From NCBI RefSeq assembly GCF_026870155.1, contig NZ_CP113975.1, positions 3,224,001 through 3,288,000 on the forward strand: a stretch of 64,000 nucleotides of DNA. Reading direction: 5' to 3'. The first letter of the stretch is position 1. Each line of letters begins with the position of its first letter. Below the pieces are notes generated by a model. It worked only from the letters and a program-made list of their open reading frames with translations. It was not told where the DNA came from and searched no databases. This DNA is from Flavobacterium marginilacus (GTDB lineage Bacteria > Bacteroidota > Bacteroidia > Flavobacteriales > Flavobacteriaceae). The translations under genes were made by a program, and so were the position numbers. Shown here piece by piece: positions 53,594 through 62,800 of this stretch.

Positions 53594-54014
53594 TAACTGT
53601 TGGTTAATATTTAGTTAAATTTAACAACATTAAACCAATGAAAAACTAAATTTTCGACCAATGACTAACCAACCACGCTGTTCGTTAATTTTGCTATAAT
53701 TTTTCACTAAAAAAACTCATTTCAACTATAATTATCAGTCAAATTGTTCTTAAGACATATAAATCACAATAATAACCGCTGATTAAGTAAAAAAACTATA
53801 CTTAGCAAAATGTTAAAAGAATAAAATTTGTCTTTATTTGAGTTAAATATAAATTAACAAATAAAAAGAGAGGCTCTATCACCGGTTATGTGATACAGCC
53901 TCTCTTTTTATTTTTATAAATCCTATCGAAATATTGATATCAAATATTCATTCACAAGGATTAGTTTTACTGTTAACATTTAATTTAAATATTATCAATA
54001 GTATTCAAACTAAA
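53594..54014. other. Gap between the GH3 gene and susC 4
   Basis: It holds the shared hairpin terminator (53861-53911) and about 300 bases of susC 4 upstream DNA. Small inverted repeats near the start include CCAACA-N5-TGTTGG and GTTAAATTTAAC. I see no CAATCGGTTG word and no clear -7 box. Confidence 0.45.
53861..53911. terminator. Bidirectional terminator after the five-gene glycosidase operon
   Basis: AAAAAGAGAGGCT-TATCAC pairs with GTGATA-AGCCTCTCTTTTT (one mismatch pair inside) with A- and T-runs outside. It separates the GH29-GH92-GH29-GH92-GH3 operon from susC 4. Confidence 0.9.
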
Positions 54015-56678
54015 TCAATTATTTAAGACACTGAAGCTTAACTTTTGTAAATCTGTCGAATTTCCTCCTACCATTACAACAAAGTTTCCAGGTTCGACAA
54101 CCTCTTTCATTTCGCGGTTCCAAAGAGACAGCTCATTGGGAGTAATAGTAAAATCGACACGTTTAGTTTCACCTTTCTTTATAAATAATCTTTTGAAACC
54201 TTTTAATGTTTTTTCTGGAGTTGTTACACTACTGTAAACATCATTAATATACAACTGAACAACCTCATCACCATCAAAATTTCCGACGTTTTTCACATCA
54301 ATACTTACCTTCAATTCTCCGTTTGTCTTTATTTCAGCCGAACTGATAGCTAAATTCGAATATTCGAACTTTGTATAACTCAAACCATATCCAAAAGTAT
54401 ATAAAGGATTTTCACTTTCGCTGACATATCTATGAATAGCAGATCGTTTCTGATTGTAATAAATAGGAAGCTGTCCGACAGATTTAGGAAAGGTAATTGG
54501 CAGTCTTCCTCCTGGATTGTAATTTCCAAATAAAACATCAGCTACTGCCTTTCCTCCTGCTTCACCAGAAAACCAGCCTTCAACAATTGCAGGAATATTG
54601 TCGTTGATCCAGTTTACCGAAAGCGGACGGCCATTTAACAGTACACAAACTACAGGAGTTCCTGTTTTCTGAATTGCTTCAATAAGTTCTTGCTGCATTC
54701 CGTGTAAGTCTAAAGATGCAACATCTCTGTTTTCTTCTACCAATTCGTTAGATTCTCCTAACACCACAATAGCAACATCCGCTTTTTTAGCAATATCTAT
54801 CGCCGGCTGAAAGTTTACTTTTTCTAAATTCCAGCGCAAGTGAGCTCTGGCTCCCCAGCCACCTTCCCACATTTCGATACGGACTTTGTATTTTTTTCCT
54901 GCTTCGATATTCTTTGGAGTCGTAACTATACTAGTTGCTCCCTTTGTCCAATTATCAATAACAAGCTGATCATCGATCCACATTCTGATTCCGTCATCAG
55001 AACTTAGTCCTAACCAGCCGTCAAAAGACTTTTCCGATTTTATGTAACCTGTCCAGCGAATAGAAAAATCATCATCGGTAACGCCATCACCCGGAGACCA
55101 AGGCCAGTCAAATTCCAATTGTTTATCTGTGCGGGTTAATGCCGGCTTTCCTTCTAAATTTCTATTGTTAAAGTATTCTCCCTTTAAACCATTTTGTGAT
55201 TCGTCTGGTGTAAATAAAAATTTCGACGGAATAATTTGTCCTTTTACAATTAAGGGGACTCCTTCTTCATAAAGCACATTTGTATTAACGCCAACCACTT
55301 CTTTAATTCCTTCTAGAACGGTTTTCCCCACTTTGTTATGAACTGAATATCCTCCCAATCTTGACGCATCAGCATTGGGTCCGATAACGGCAATTGTTTG
55401 AATGTCTTTTTTTAAAGGTAAAATACTATTGTCGTTTTTTAATAAAACAATAGATTTAAGACCAGCTTCCAAAGCAATATCCTGATTTTCTTTGGTATGA
55501 AAACGCTCTTTGATTAAATGGTCTGCCGTATACGGGTTTTCGAATAGTCCCAATAAAAATTTAAGACGCAGCACACCACCAGCTGCACGGTCAATCTGCT
55601 CTATAGTGAGTTTTTTTTCGTTCACCAATTCAATAAGGCTTTGCTGCCAAAACTCATTTGTAAAATCATAAAACTGCATATCGACACCAGCCAAAACGGC
55701 TTGTCTGATACTTTCTTTTGGAGAATCTGTTACATGATGCGTGGTTTGAAGGTATTTAATTGCCCCTAAATCGGAGACTACAATCCCTTTAAACCCCCAT
55801 TCTTTTCTTAAAACATCAGTTAATAACCAATGATTTGCTGCACAAGGAATTCCATCTAATTCTGAATACGCACACATTGTTCCTAAAGCACCGCCTTTTG
55901 TAAATGCTTTTTGAAATGACGGAAGATGATCTTCACGAGCCGAACGTTCTCCGACCAAAATTGGCGAAGAATTTCCTCCTGCCTGTGGAATACCGTGAAC
56001 TGCAAAGTGTTTCGGTTCTGCAATTATAGAACGATCTGATTTTAAATCATCGCCCTGCATCCCTTTTATAAATGCCAAACCAATTTCACTGTTTAAATAC
56101 GCATCTTCCCCAAAAGTTTCAGCAACTCTTCCCCAGCGTGGTTCGCGTCCTAAATCTAAATTTGGACCTAAACCAAAATGTACTCCGTGTGCCCTGGCTT
56201 CTGTAGCAATAACCTTTCCTACTTTACCAATAACATCCGTATCCCAGGTTGCTCCAAGACCAATGTTCATTGGAAAAGCCGTACTTCCGTCATCTAAATA
56301 ACCGTGAAGCATCTCGCACATAATAAGGGCTGGAATTCCCCATTTGTTACTTTTGATTATCTCTTTTTGAAGATCATTAATCATTTTAGCCGATCTTGGA
56401 TAAATATCGTGAATGGCTCCTATTCCTAGATTACCAGCTTTGTTTTTGGTTTTGGCTTTTGAAAAGTCTTCGCCTTCCTTAAAAAATTCGCCTTTATACA
56501 TATCCATCTGGCGTACTTTTTCCTCAAGACTCATTCGGCTTAATAAATCATTTAAGCGCTCTTCAACTGGCAAAGCAGCATTTTGATACGGATATTTATT
56601 CTGTGCCGAAATCGGGTTAAAAAAGCCTAGAAAAGCAACTAAAACAATCGCTTTCTTTTTTAGTATTGATCGTAACAT
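54015..56678 (-). CDS. GH3 glycosidase with inserted PA14 domain
   Basis: The protein has 887 residues with a signal peptide (ends PISAQ). The GH3 barrel is visible with GLGPNLDLGREPRWGRVAETFGEDAYL, AEPKHFAVHG and the nucleophile Asp at about 303 in GIVVSDLGAI. The second domain is interrupted at about 490-640 by a PA14 module (LKGEYFNNRNLEG, DDFSIRWTGYIKSEKSFDGWLGLSSDDGIRMWIDDQLVIDNW), then resumes (IVVLGESNELVEENRDVASLDL) and ends with a fibronectin-III-like domain. It is the last gene of an operon with two GH92 and two GH29 enzymes. Beta-glucosidase is the default name, but removal of beta-1,2-xylose from plant N-glycan cores would fit the context. Confidence 0.9.
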   Translation of the reverse strand: MLRSILKKKAIVLVAFLGFFNPISAQNKYPYQNAALPVEERLNDLLSRMSLEEKVRQMDMYKGEFFKEGEDFSKAKTKNKAGNLGIGAIHDIYPRSAKMINDLQKEIIKSNKWGIPALIMCEMLHGYLDDGSTAFPMNIGLGATWDTDVIGKVGKVIATEARAHGVHFGLGPNLDLGREPRWGRVAETFGEDAYLNSEIGLAFIKGMQGDDLKSDRSIIAEPKHFAVHGIPQAGGNSSPILVGERSAREDHLPSFQKAFTKGGALGTMCAYSELDGIPCAANHWLLTDVLRKEWGFKGIVVSDLGAIKYLQTTHHVTDSPKESIRQAVLAGVDMQFYDFTNEFWQQSLIELVNEKKLTIEQIDRAAGGVLRLKFLLGLFENPYTADHLIKERFHTKENQDIALEAGLKSIVLLKNDNSILPLKKDIQTIAVIGPNADASRLGGYSVHNKVGKTVLEGIKEVVGVNTNVLYEEGVPLIVKGQIIPSKFLFTPDESQNGLKGEYFNNRNLEGKPALTRTDKQLEFDWPWSPGDGVTDDDFSIRWTGYIKSEKSFDGWLGLSSDDGIRMWIDDQLVIDNWTKGATSIVTTPKNIEAGKKYKVRIEMWEGGWGARAHLRWNLEKVNFQPAIDIAKKADVAIVVLGESNELVEENRDVASLDLHGMQQELIEAIQKTGTPVVCVLLNGRPLSVNWINDNIPAIVEGWFSGEAGGKAVADVLFGNYNPGGRLPITFPKSVGQLPIYYNQKRSAIHRYVSESENPLYTFGYGLSYTKFEYSNLAISSAEIKTNGELKVSIDVKNVGNFDGDEVVQLYINDVYSSVTTPEKTLKGFKRLFIKKGETKRVDFTITPNELSLWNREMKEVVEPGNFVVMVGGNSTDLQKLSFSVLNN

Positions 56679-56690
56679 AATTTGTTTTTT

Positions 56691-58934
56691 TTAATTTTGA
56701 ATCACTTTTAGTGCCGTTCCATTTACAAAATCATCGTGAGTGATAAAAAAGCTGTTATGGTCTTTTCCGTCTAATTGGATTTTTTTAATTTTCCCGTCAT
56801 TATTGATTTCACGTTCAATTACGATACTTTTATTTTTATAATATTTTGAATCTAATTGAATCGTTATTTTATCAAACATTGGTGTTGTAATCGTGTATAT
56901 TGGATTACCGGGAGCAATTGGATAAATTCCCATCATTGAGTATACCAGCCATGCAGACATTGTTCCGGTATCGTCATTTCCAGGTAATCCATTTGGTTTA
57001 TTCTGAAAATATTCCTTCACTAATTTCTTGACCAATTCCTGACTTCTCCATTCCTCGCCTTTTACATAATTAAACAAATAAGGATAGGCAATATCAGGCT
57101 CGTTTGCCATATCAAATTGTTTTACATCAAAAAGCTGTTGCAATTGATTCGTGAAGTTTTTTTCTCCTCCCATCAATTTTATGAGTCCTTTGATATCGTG
57201 GGGCATCATAAAAGAATATTGCCACGCATTGCCTTCGATAAAACCAATATTTTCTTCGAAATTAGCTCCCGACAAAGGATCAAACGGCTCATAAAAACTG
57301 CCATTTTCTGTTCTTGGATGGAGCATTTTCAATTCTTTATCATATAATTTTTTATAGGATAAGGAACGATTTTTGAAACGGATATAATCTTCTTTTTTAC
57401 CCAAGGCATCCGCCAAAAGTGAAATCGAATAATCGGAAGCGTTATATTCCTGAGTCGTAGAAACAGAACCTCTGTCTTTGGTCGTCACAAACCCTTTTTG
57501 AATATAGTCCTGAAGTCCGGGACGCAAAGGATTATTCTCAATCTGGTCAGCTCCTTTCAGCATGGCTTTGTAGGCTTTTTGCACATCAAAATCCCGAATC
57601 CCTTTTAGATAAGTATCCGCAATAACAATACTTGCAGGGTCGCCGACCATCGTAAATGTTTCTGTCGAATTTAATTCCCACTTGGGTAACCAGCCATTTT
57701 CATCATACATCTGAAGCATGCTTTTTACCATATCTGACTGCTGTTTTGGATACACCAAAGACATGAGCTGATGTAAATTTCTATAGGTATCCCAAAGTGA
57801 AAAAACAGTGTAGCGGGTTCCTGCTGTTTGACCAATTTTACCTGTTTTTATTTCAGGATATTGGCCATTAAAATCGTTTAAAGTATTTGGATGGATTAAG
57901 GTATGATACAATGCCGTATAAAAAACTGTCTTTTCTTCTTTTGAACCTCCTTCGACTAAAATCTTCGAAAGTTCCTGATTCCATTCGTTATAGGTATCTT
58001 TATAAACGGCATCAAATGATTTATTTCCAGTCTCTTTTTCTAAATTTTCTCTGGCATTTTCGATACTTACATACGAAACGCCAATTTTAACTTCGACAGT
58101 TTCTTCTTTATCAAAATGATACGTAAAATAAGTCCCAATGCTGTCGCCAACGACCATTTTGGTATTATTTTCCATCAATCTGGTTTTTCCATTATAAGTC
58201 ATCCATTGTGCTTCGACTCCATTGTATTTTGACGGTTTTTTCCATACTCCAAACTTTGCTGCGGGTTTAGAAAACTTGGCAGCAAAATATACCGGATAAG
58301 CAGCTTCCGGGCTGTTGTAACAGAAAGAACCCACACTGCGCATTCCTTCAATTTCAGTTGATGAAACTATTTGTACCATCGCGCCTTCTTCATTTGTTAA
58401 ACCCAAACCAAGATTTAATAAAATATTAGACTGCCCTTTTGGAAACGTAAATCTGCTTACACCCACTCTTTTCGAAGCGGTAAATTCAGCTTTAACATTG
58501 TATTTATCAATTTTTGAACTGTAATAAGCCGTTTTTGCCACTTCCTCAGAATAAGCCGAACCATATTTTAAATGATCCGTTTCAACATTACCGGTTGTAG
58601 GCATTAATAATATAACACCTAATTCTGGACAGCCTACCCCGCTTAAATTTACCTGAGAAAAACCAGTTAAAAAGGTATTCTCATTTACATACGGGTTGGA
58701 GAGCCAGCGGCTGTCTTTCTCTAATGGTAAATTTTTAGGCCCAGCTACATTAAACGGACTAATACTCGCCATTCCTCTTGGCGCAATTGGACCAGGAAAA
58801 GCGGCACCATAATTTGAAGTTCCAATAAATGGGTTTACGTAATCTGCAGGCTGCTGCGCATAAATAACTGCGTTACTAAAAAACAGCATGAGTAAACATG
58901 CTGTTTGTATTATACTCCTTTTATTCAAAACCAT
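56691..58934 (-). CDS. GH92 alpha-mannosidase (canonical motifs)
   Basis: The protein has 747 residues when started at 58934 (MVLNKRSIIQTACLLMLFFSNAVIYAQ is a good signal peptide); a longer start at 58964 would overlap the upstream gene. GH92 landmarks are DYVNPFIGTSNYGAAFPG, TRYTVFSLWDTYRNLHQL, TFTMVGDPASIVIADTYLKG, FIEGNAWQYSFMMPHD (likely acid Glu at about 567) and PGNDDTGTMSAWLVYSMMGIYP (base Asp pair near 654-655). These calcium-dependent exo-mannosidases trim alpha-1,2/1,3/1,6 mannose from N-glycans. It has 12-base and 10-base gaps to its neighbours. Confidence 0.94.
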   Translation of the reverse strand: MVLNKRSIIQTACLLMLFFSNAVIYAQQPADYVNPFIGTSNYGAAFPGPIAPRGMASISPFNVAGPKNLPLEKDSRWLSNPYVNENTFLTGFSQVNLSGVGCPELGVILLMPTTGNVETDHLKYGSAYSEEVAKTAYYSSKIDKYNVKAEFTASKRVGVSRFTFPKGQSNILLNLGLGLTNEEGAMVQIVSSTEIEGMRSVGSFCYNSPEAAYPVYFAAKFSKPAAKFGVWKKPSKYNGVEAQWMTYNGKTRLMENNTKMVVGDSIGTYFTYHFDKEETVEVKIGVSYVSIENARENLEKETGNKSFDAVYKDTYNEWNQELSKILVEGGSKEEKTVFYTALYHTLIHPNTLNDFNGQYPEIKTGKIGQTAGTRYTVFSLWDTYRNLHQLMSLVYPKQQSDMVKSMLQMYDENGWLPKWELNSTETFTMVGDPASIVIADTYLKGIRDFDVQKAYKAMLKGADQIENNPLRPGLQDYIQKGFVTTKDRGSVSTTQEYNASDYSISLLADALGKKEDYIRFKNRSLSYKKLYDKELKMLHPRTENGSFYEPFDPLSGANFEENIGFIEGNAWQYSFMMPHDIKGLIKLMGGEKNFTNQLQQLFDVKQFDMANEPDIAYPYLFNYVKGEEWRSQELVKKLVKEYFQNKPNGLPGNDDTGTMSAWLVYSMMGIYPIAPGNPIYTITTPMFDKITIQLDSKYYKNKSIVIEREINNDGKIKKIQLDGKDHNSFFITHDDFVNGTALKVIQN

Positions 58935-58944
58935 ACTTTTAATT

Positions 58945-60429
58945 TTATCTGTTAACAGCTTCAATTTTTAATGTCCAAGCTTCTTTTGCCGGCAAGTTAT
59001 TTCTTAAGCTTTCTGGAATTATAATTTTAAATCCTTCAGCTTCTTTTGTCCATTTTAAAGTTATTTTAGAACCTAACATCGTAATCTTAGTTCCTTTTTT
59101 AGGACTGATAGATTTTACCGTAAGTGTTGCCGGAATTTTATCTTCTCCATCTTTCGCCATATAAAACAAGAATACATTCCCTGCTTTATTCTGGGTCATG
59201 CAAATATTATTTTCTTTGTACGGTGCAATGGGTGCTGTGTTATAAATTGCCGTACTGTTTACTTTCATCCAATCGCCATAAGCGTTTAACAAATCGTACG
59301 CACCTTGCTGCCAATCTCCTTCTGGACTTGGAGCTACATTCAACAATAAATTTCCGCCTTTAGCCACAACATCAATAAGCATGTGTATTCCTTGTCTTCC
59401 AGTTAAATAGGCCGCATCTGGAGTATAAGACCATCCTCCGCCAGAAGTAATACAAGATTCCCAAGGGTAAGGAAGCGTTTTTTCTGGAACTCTGTTTTCT
59501 GGTGTTAGGTAGTTTTGGTTTTTACCATGAACTGCTCTGTCAACAACAATTAATCCTGGCTGTTTCTGACGGGCTTTTACAACCAGTTCATCCATTTTTG
59601 GATCTTGATTTACAACTCTGTGTTTGATAAAACCATTTTTCGCTTCGTTTTCGGCAAACTTTTCATCATAGTTTTCTTTGATGTTCAGCTGGTCTCTTTT
59701 TCTAACCCATCCTCCATCTAGCCATAAAATATCAATTTTACCGTAATCAGATAATAATTCTAAAATTTGGTTGTGTGTAAAATCAACATATTTCTGCCAT
59801 TTTTCTGGATATAATGCTGGATCGTAATTTACATTTCTATCGAATGGAGGAAAATAAGGATCCCAGTAGTTTTCGTTATGCCAGTCTGGTTTTGAGAAAT
59901 AAGCTCCAACAGATAAATTTTCATTTCTAAAAGCATTAAAAACTTCCTTGGCAATATTCGCTTTTGGATTAGTACTAAAAGGAACGTCTTTATTGGTTAC
60001 TTTATAATCCGAATACTTGGTATCAAACATATTGAATCCATCATGGTGTTTTGTGGTAAAAACCATGTATTTCATTCCTGCATATTTCGCCGCTTTTGCC
60101 CATTTTTTAGGATCGAATTTTACTGGATTGAATGATTTTATCAATCCTTCATAATCCTTTACATACTGATTATAATTAGCTGGATTGCTTCCTTTTTTTC
60201 GTTCGCACCATCCATAATCTTCCGGGCAGATAGACCAGGATTCAACAATTCCCCATTGGCTGTAAGTTCCCCAGTGCATCAGCAGACCAAATTTTTCGCC
60301 TTGCCATACATCCAAATTTTTTAATACTAACGGATCTGTTTCCGGTACATATCTTTCGTCTTCATAAATCGCTTGTGAAAATAACTGCACCGAAAATAAC
60401 AGGGCTAAAATTGCTATTCTTTTTTTCAT
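58945..60429 (-). CDS. GH29 alpha-L-fucosidase
   Basis: The protein has 494 residues with a signal peptide (ends LFSQA). GH29 landmarks are FGLLMHWGTYSQWGI, MKYMVFTTKHHDGFNMFDTKYSDY, the nucleophile Asp at about 238 in IDILWLDGGW, and AKGGNLLLNVAPSPEGDWQ. The C-terminal beta-sandwich domain is short. It removes fucose from glycans in the periplasm. Together with the second GH29 in the same operon, core and antenna fucose of N-glycans are the probable targets; which of the two takes which linkage cannot be told from sequence alone. Confidence 0.94.
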   Translation of the reverse strand: MKKRIAILALLFSVQLFSQAIYEDERYVPETDPLVLKNLDVWQGEKFGLLMHWGTYSQWGIVESWSICPEDYGWCERKKGSNPANYNQYVKDYEGLIKSFNPVKFDPKKWAKAAKYAGMKYMVFTTKHHDGFNMFDTKYSDYKVTNKDVPFSTNPKANIAKEVFNAFRNENLSVGAYFSKPDWHNENYWDPYFPPFDRNVNYDPALYPEKWQKYVDFTHNQILELLSDYGKIDILWLDGGWVRKRDQLNIKENYDEKFAENEAKNGFIKHRVVNQDPKMDELVVKARQKQPGLIVVDRAVHGKNQNYLTPENRVPEKTLPYPWESCITSGGGWSYTPDAAYLTGRQGIHMLIDVVAKGGNLLLNVAPSPEGDWQQGAYDLLNAYGDWMKVNSTAIYNTAPIAPYKENNICMTQNKAGNVFLFYMAKDGEDKIPATLTVKSISPKKGTKITMLGSKITLKWTKEAEGFKIIIPESLRNNLPAKEAWTLKIEAVNR

Positions 60430-60457
60430 TGTTCTCTCTCCTTTATATTTAAATTCT

Positions 60458-62791
60458 TTACTTATTTTTGTTTATTTCATTACTCAAAGAATAAGGAACA
60501 TTTTCTGGCTTACCAGCCCAGTCTCTATTTGGTTTGTCTCCCAATTGAAATTCTAATTTTCCTCCATTTTGAATGGTTTCAAAATTGATAAAACTGTTAG
60601 AATATGCTTTTTTATTAAGGCTTGCCGACTGTATGTAGAAATTGCTTTTTGAATTGTCCTTCGAATTTATTTCAAACACATTTCCGTTTTCTAAATGTAT
60701 TGTTGCTTTCTTAAATAAAGGGCTTCCAATAACATATTGATTAACACCCGGAGTAACAGGATAAAACCCTAAAGCACTAAAAACATACCAAGCGGAAGTT
60801 TGTCCATTATCTTCATCGCCACAATAACCATCTGGCGTTGGCTTATACAATTTTGTTAACACTTCCCTTATTTTCTCTTGTGCTTTATAAGACTTATTGG
60901 CATAATTATACAAATAAATCATGTGTTGTATGGGTTGATTTCCATGGGCATAATTCCCCATGTCTGCTACCTGCATTTCTCTAATTTCATGAATAGTCTG
61001 ACCATAATACGAATCATCAAAATTTGGTGGCATTAGGAATACTTCATCCAATTTTGAAGCAAATTTTTCTTTTCCTCCCATCAAATCAATTAGCCCTTGA
61101 ACATCATGAAATACAGACCAAGTGTAGTGCAAACTATTACCTTCGGTAAATGCATCACCCCATTTTAAAGGATTAAAAGGCGTTTGAAAATCACCTTCCT
61201 TATTTTTTCCTCTCATAAAGCGGGTTGAGGGATCAAATACATTTTTATAATTCATTGCTTTTTTAAAATACGTTGCAGCGATTTCTTTATCACCTAACTT
61301 CTCGGCCATTTTGGCTATTGTAAAATCGGCGTAAGCATATTCTAATGTTCTTGCCACATTTTCATTAACATCAACATTATAAGGAACATAACCTAAACTA
61401 TTATAATAATTAAGCCCTTCACGGCCAACAGAGCTTACAGGCCTGCCTTCTTGAACAGTTGCATTTTTTAGAACAGCTTCAAATAACACTTTTGTATCTT
61501 TATTTTCTCCGGCTTTTAAAAAAGCATCTGCAATAATTGGAGCCGAATTGGAGCCGACCATACAATCTCTATGTCCCGGACTAGCCCATTCTGGCAGCCA
61601 GCCGGATTCTTTATACGTATTGGCAAGACCTTCCATAATATGACTATTCAATTCGGGATACATCATATTAAAAAATGGATAAACGGCTCTAAAAGTATCC
61701 CAAAAACCATTATCGGTAAACATATAACCCGAAAGAGTCTTCCCATTGTAAGGACTATAATGTACAACCTCATTATGTTTATCAACCTCATAAAATTTTC
61801 TTGGAAAAAGTAAAACCCGGTATAAGCAAGAATAAAATGTTCTGATATTGTCTATATTATCATCTTCTATTTCTATTTTGCTTAATTCTTTTTCCCAAGT
61901 CTGTCTGGCTTTTTCTTTAGTCTGCTCAAAAGTGTCTGTGCCAATTTCCGCTGCTAAATTTAATGTCGCCTGTTCAGGGCTTATAAAGGAAGAAGCTACT
62001 TTTACATGAACTGTTTCTCCTTTTTTGGTTTTAAAACCTATTATAGCTCCAACATGTTTTCCTTCGGCTGAAATTGAATTTTTTATTAACTGCCAACCGT
62101 CATTCCAAGTGTGATTTATTTCAAAATCTTTATCAAATTCGGCAACAAAATAATTATGAAAATTATCTGGAACACCACCACTATTATTTCTGCAATATCC
62201 AATAATTTTGCGTTCTCCGGGTATAATTTTCACCATTGAACCTTTAAAAAAAGCATCAAGCATTATATATGAAGTTTCAGATTCTGGAAATGTAAACTTA
62301 AATTGTGCCGCTCGCTCTGTAGGAGCCACTTCGACTGTAACATCATAATCTGCTAAATAAACAGCATAATAATACGGATGTACAGTTTCTGCCTTATGCG
62401 AAAACCAAGATTCACGCTCCTCTTCCTTAAACTTTAATTTCCCCGTTACAGCCATTAATGAAAACGCTGCATAATCATTAATCCAAGGACTTGGCTGATG
62501 TGTCTGTTTGATTCCTCTAATTTTTTTAGCATTATAGTTATACGTCCAGCCATCGCCCATTTTTGAAGTCATTGGTGTCCAAAAATTCATGCCCCAAGGA
62601 GTTGCAATAACAGGATACGTATTCCCATTAGATAAAGAAAAATCAGAATCAGTTCCCATTAAAGGATTGACTAAATCAGCTAGATTATTAGTTTCTAAAC
62701 TATTTTCATTCTTACTTTTTTGCTTAATTTGACTGAATGAAACAAATCCTAGCATAAGAAAAAAAAGAAGAAATTTAATTGTTTTCATCAT
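60458..62791 (-). CDS. GH92 alpha-mannosidase (divergent active-site stretch)
   Basis: The protein has 777 residues with a signal peptide (ends VSFSQ). GH92 landmarks are DLVNPLMGTDSDFSLSNGNTYPVIATPWGMNFWTP, MFTDNGFWDTFRAVYPFFNM, RDCMVGSNSAPIIADAFLKAG, FTEGNSLHYTWSVFHDVQGL and CGDEDNGQTSAWYVFSALGFYP. Compared with its neighbour it has EGNSLHYTW for EGNAWQYSF and GDEDNG for GNDDTG, so it keeps the catalytic acids but differs in residues around the mannose site. A different linkage preference, dividing the work on N-glycan arms, is likely. It has 28-base and 9-base gaps to its neighbours. Confidence 0.93.
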   Translation of the reverse strand: MMKTIKFLLFFLMLGFVSFSQIKQKSKNENSLETNNLADLVNPLMGTDSDFSLSNGNTYPVIATPWGMNFWTPMTSKMGDGWTYNYNAKKIRGIKQTHQPSPWINDYAAFSLMAVTGKLKFKEEERESWFSHKAETVHPYYYAVYLADYDVTVEVAPTERAAQFKFTFPESETSYIMLDAFFKGSMVKIIPGERKIIGYCRNNSGGVPDNFHNYFVAEFDKDFEINHTWNDGWQLIKNSISAEGKHVGAIIGFKTKKGETVHVKVASSFISPEQATLNLAAEIGTDTFEQTKEKARQTWEKELSKIEIEDDNIDNIRTFYSCLYRVLLFPRKFYEVDKHNEVVHYSPYNGKTLSGYMFTDNGFWDTFRAVYPFFNMMYPELNSHIMEGLANTYKESGWLPEWASPGHRDCMVGSNSAPIIADAFLKAGENKDTKVLFEAVLKNATVQEGRPVSSVGREGLNYYNSLGYVPYNVDVNENVARTLEYAYADFTIAKMAEKLGDKEIAATYFKKAMNYKNVFDPSTRFMRGKNKEGDFQTPFNPLKWGDAFTEGNSLHYTWSVFHDVQGLIDLMGGKEKFASKLDEVFLMPPNFDDSYYGQTIHEIREMQVADMGNYAHGNQPIQHMIYLYNYANKSYKAQEKIREVLTKLYKPTPDGYCGDEDNGQTSAWYVFSALGFYPVTPGVNQYVIGSPLFKKATIHLENGNVFEINSKDNSKSNFYIQSASLNKKAYSNSFINFETIQNGGKLEFQLGDKPNRDWAGKPENVPYSLSNEINKNK

Positions 62792-62800
62792 GATGATTTT

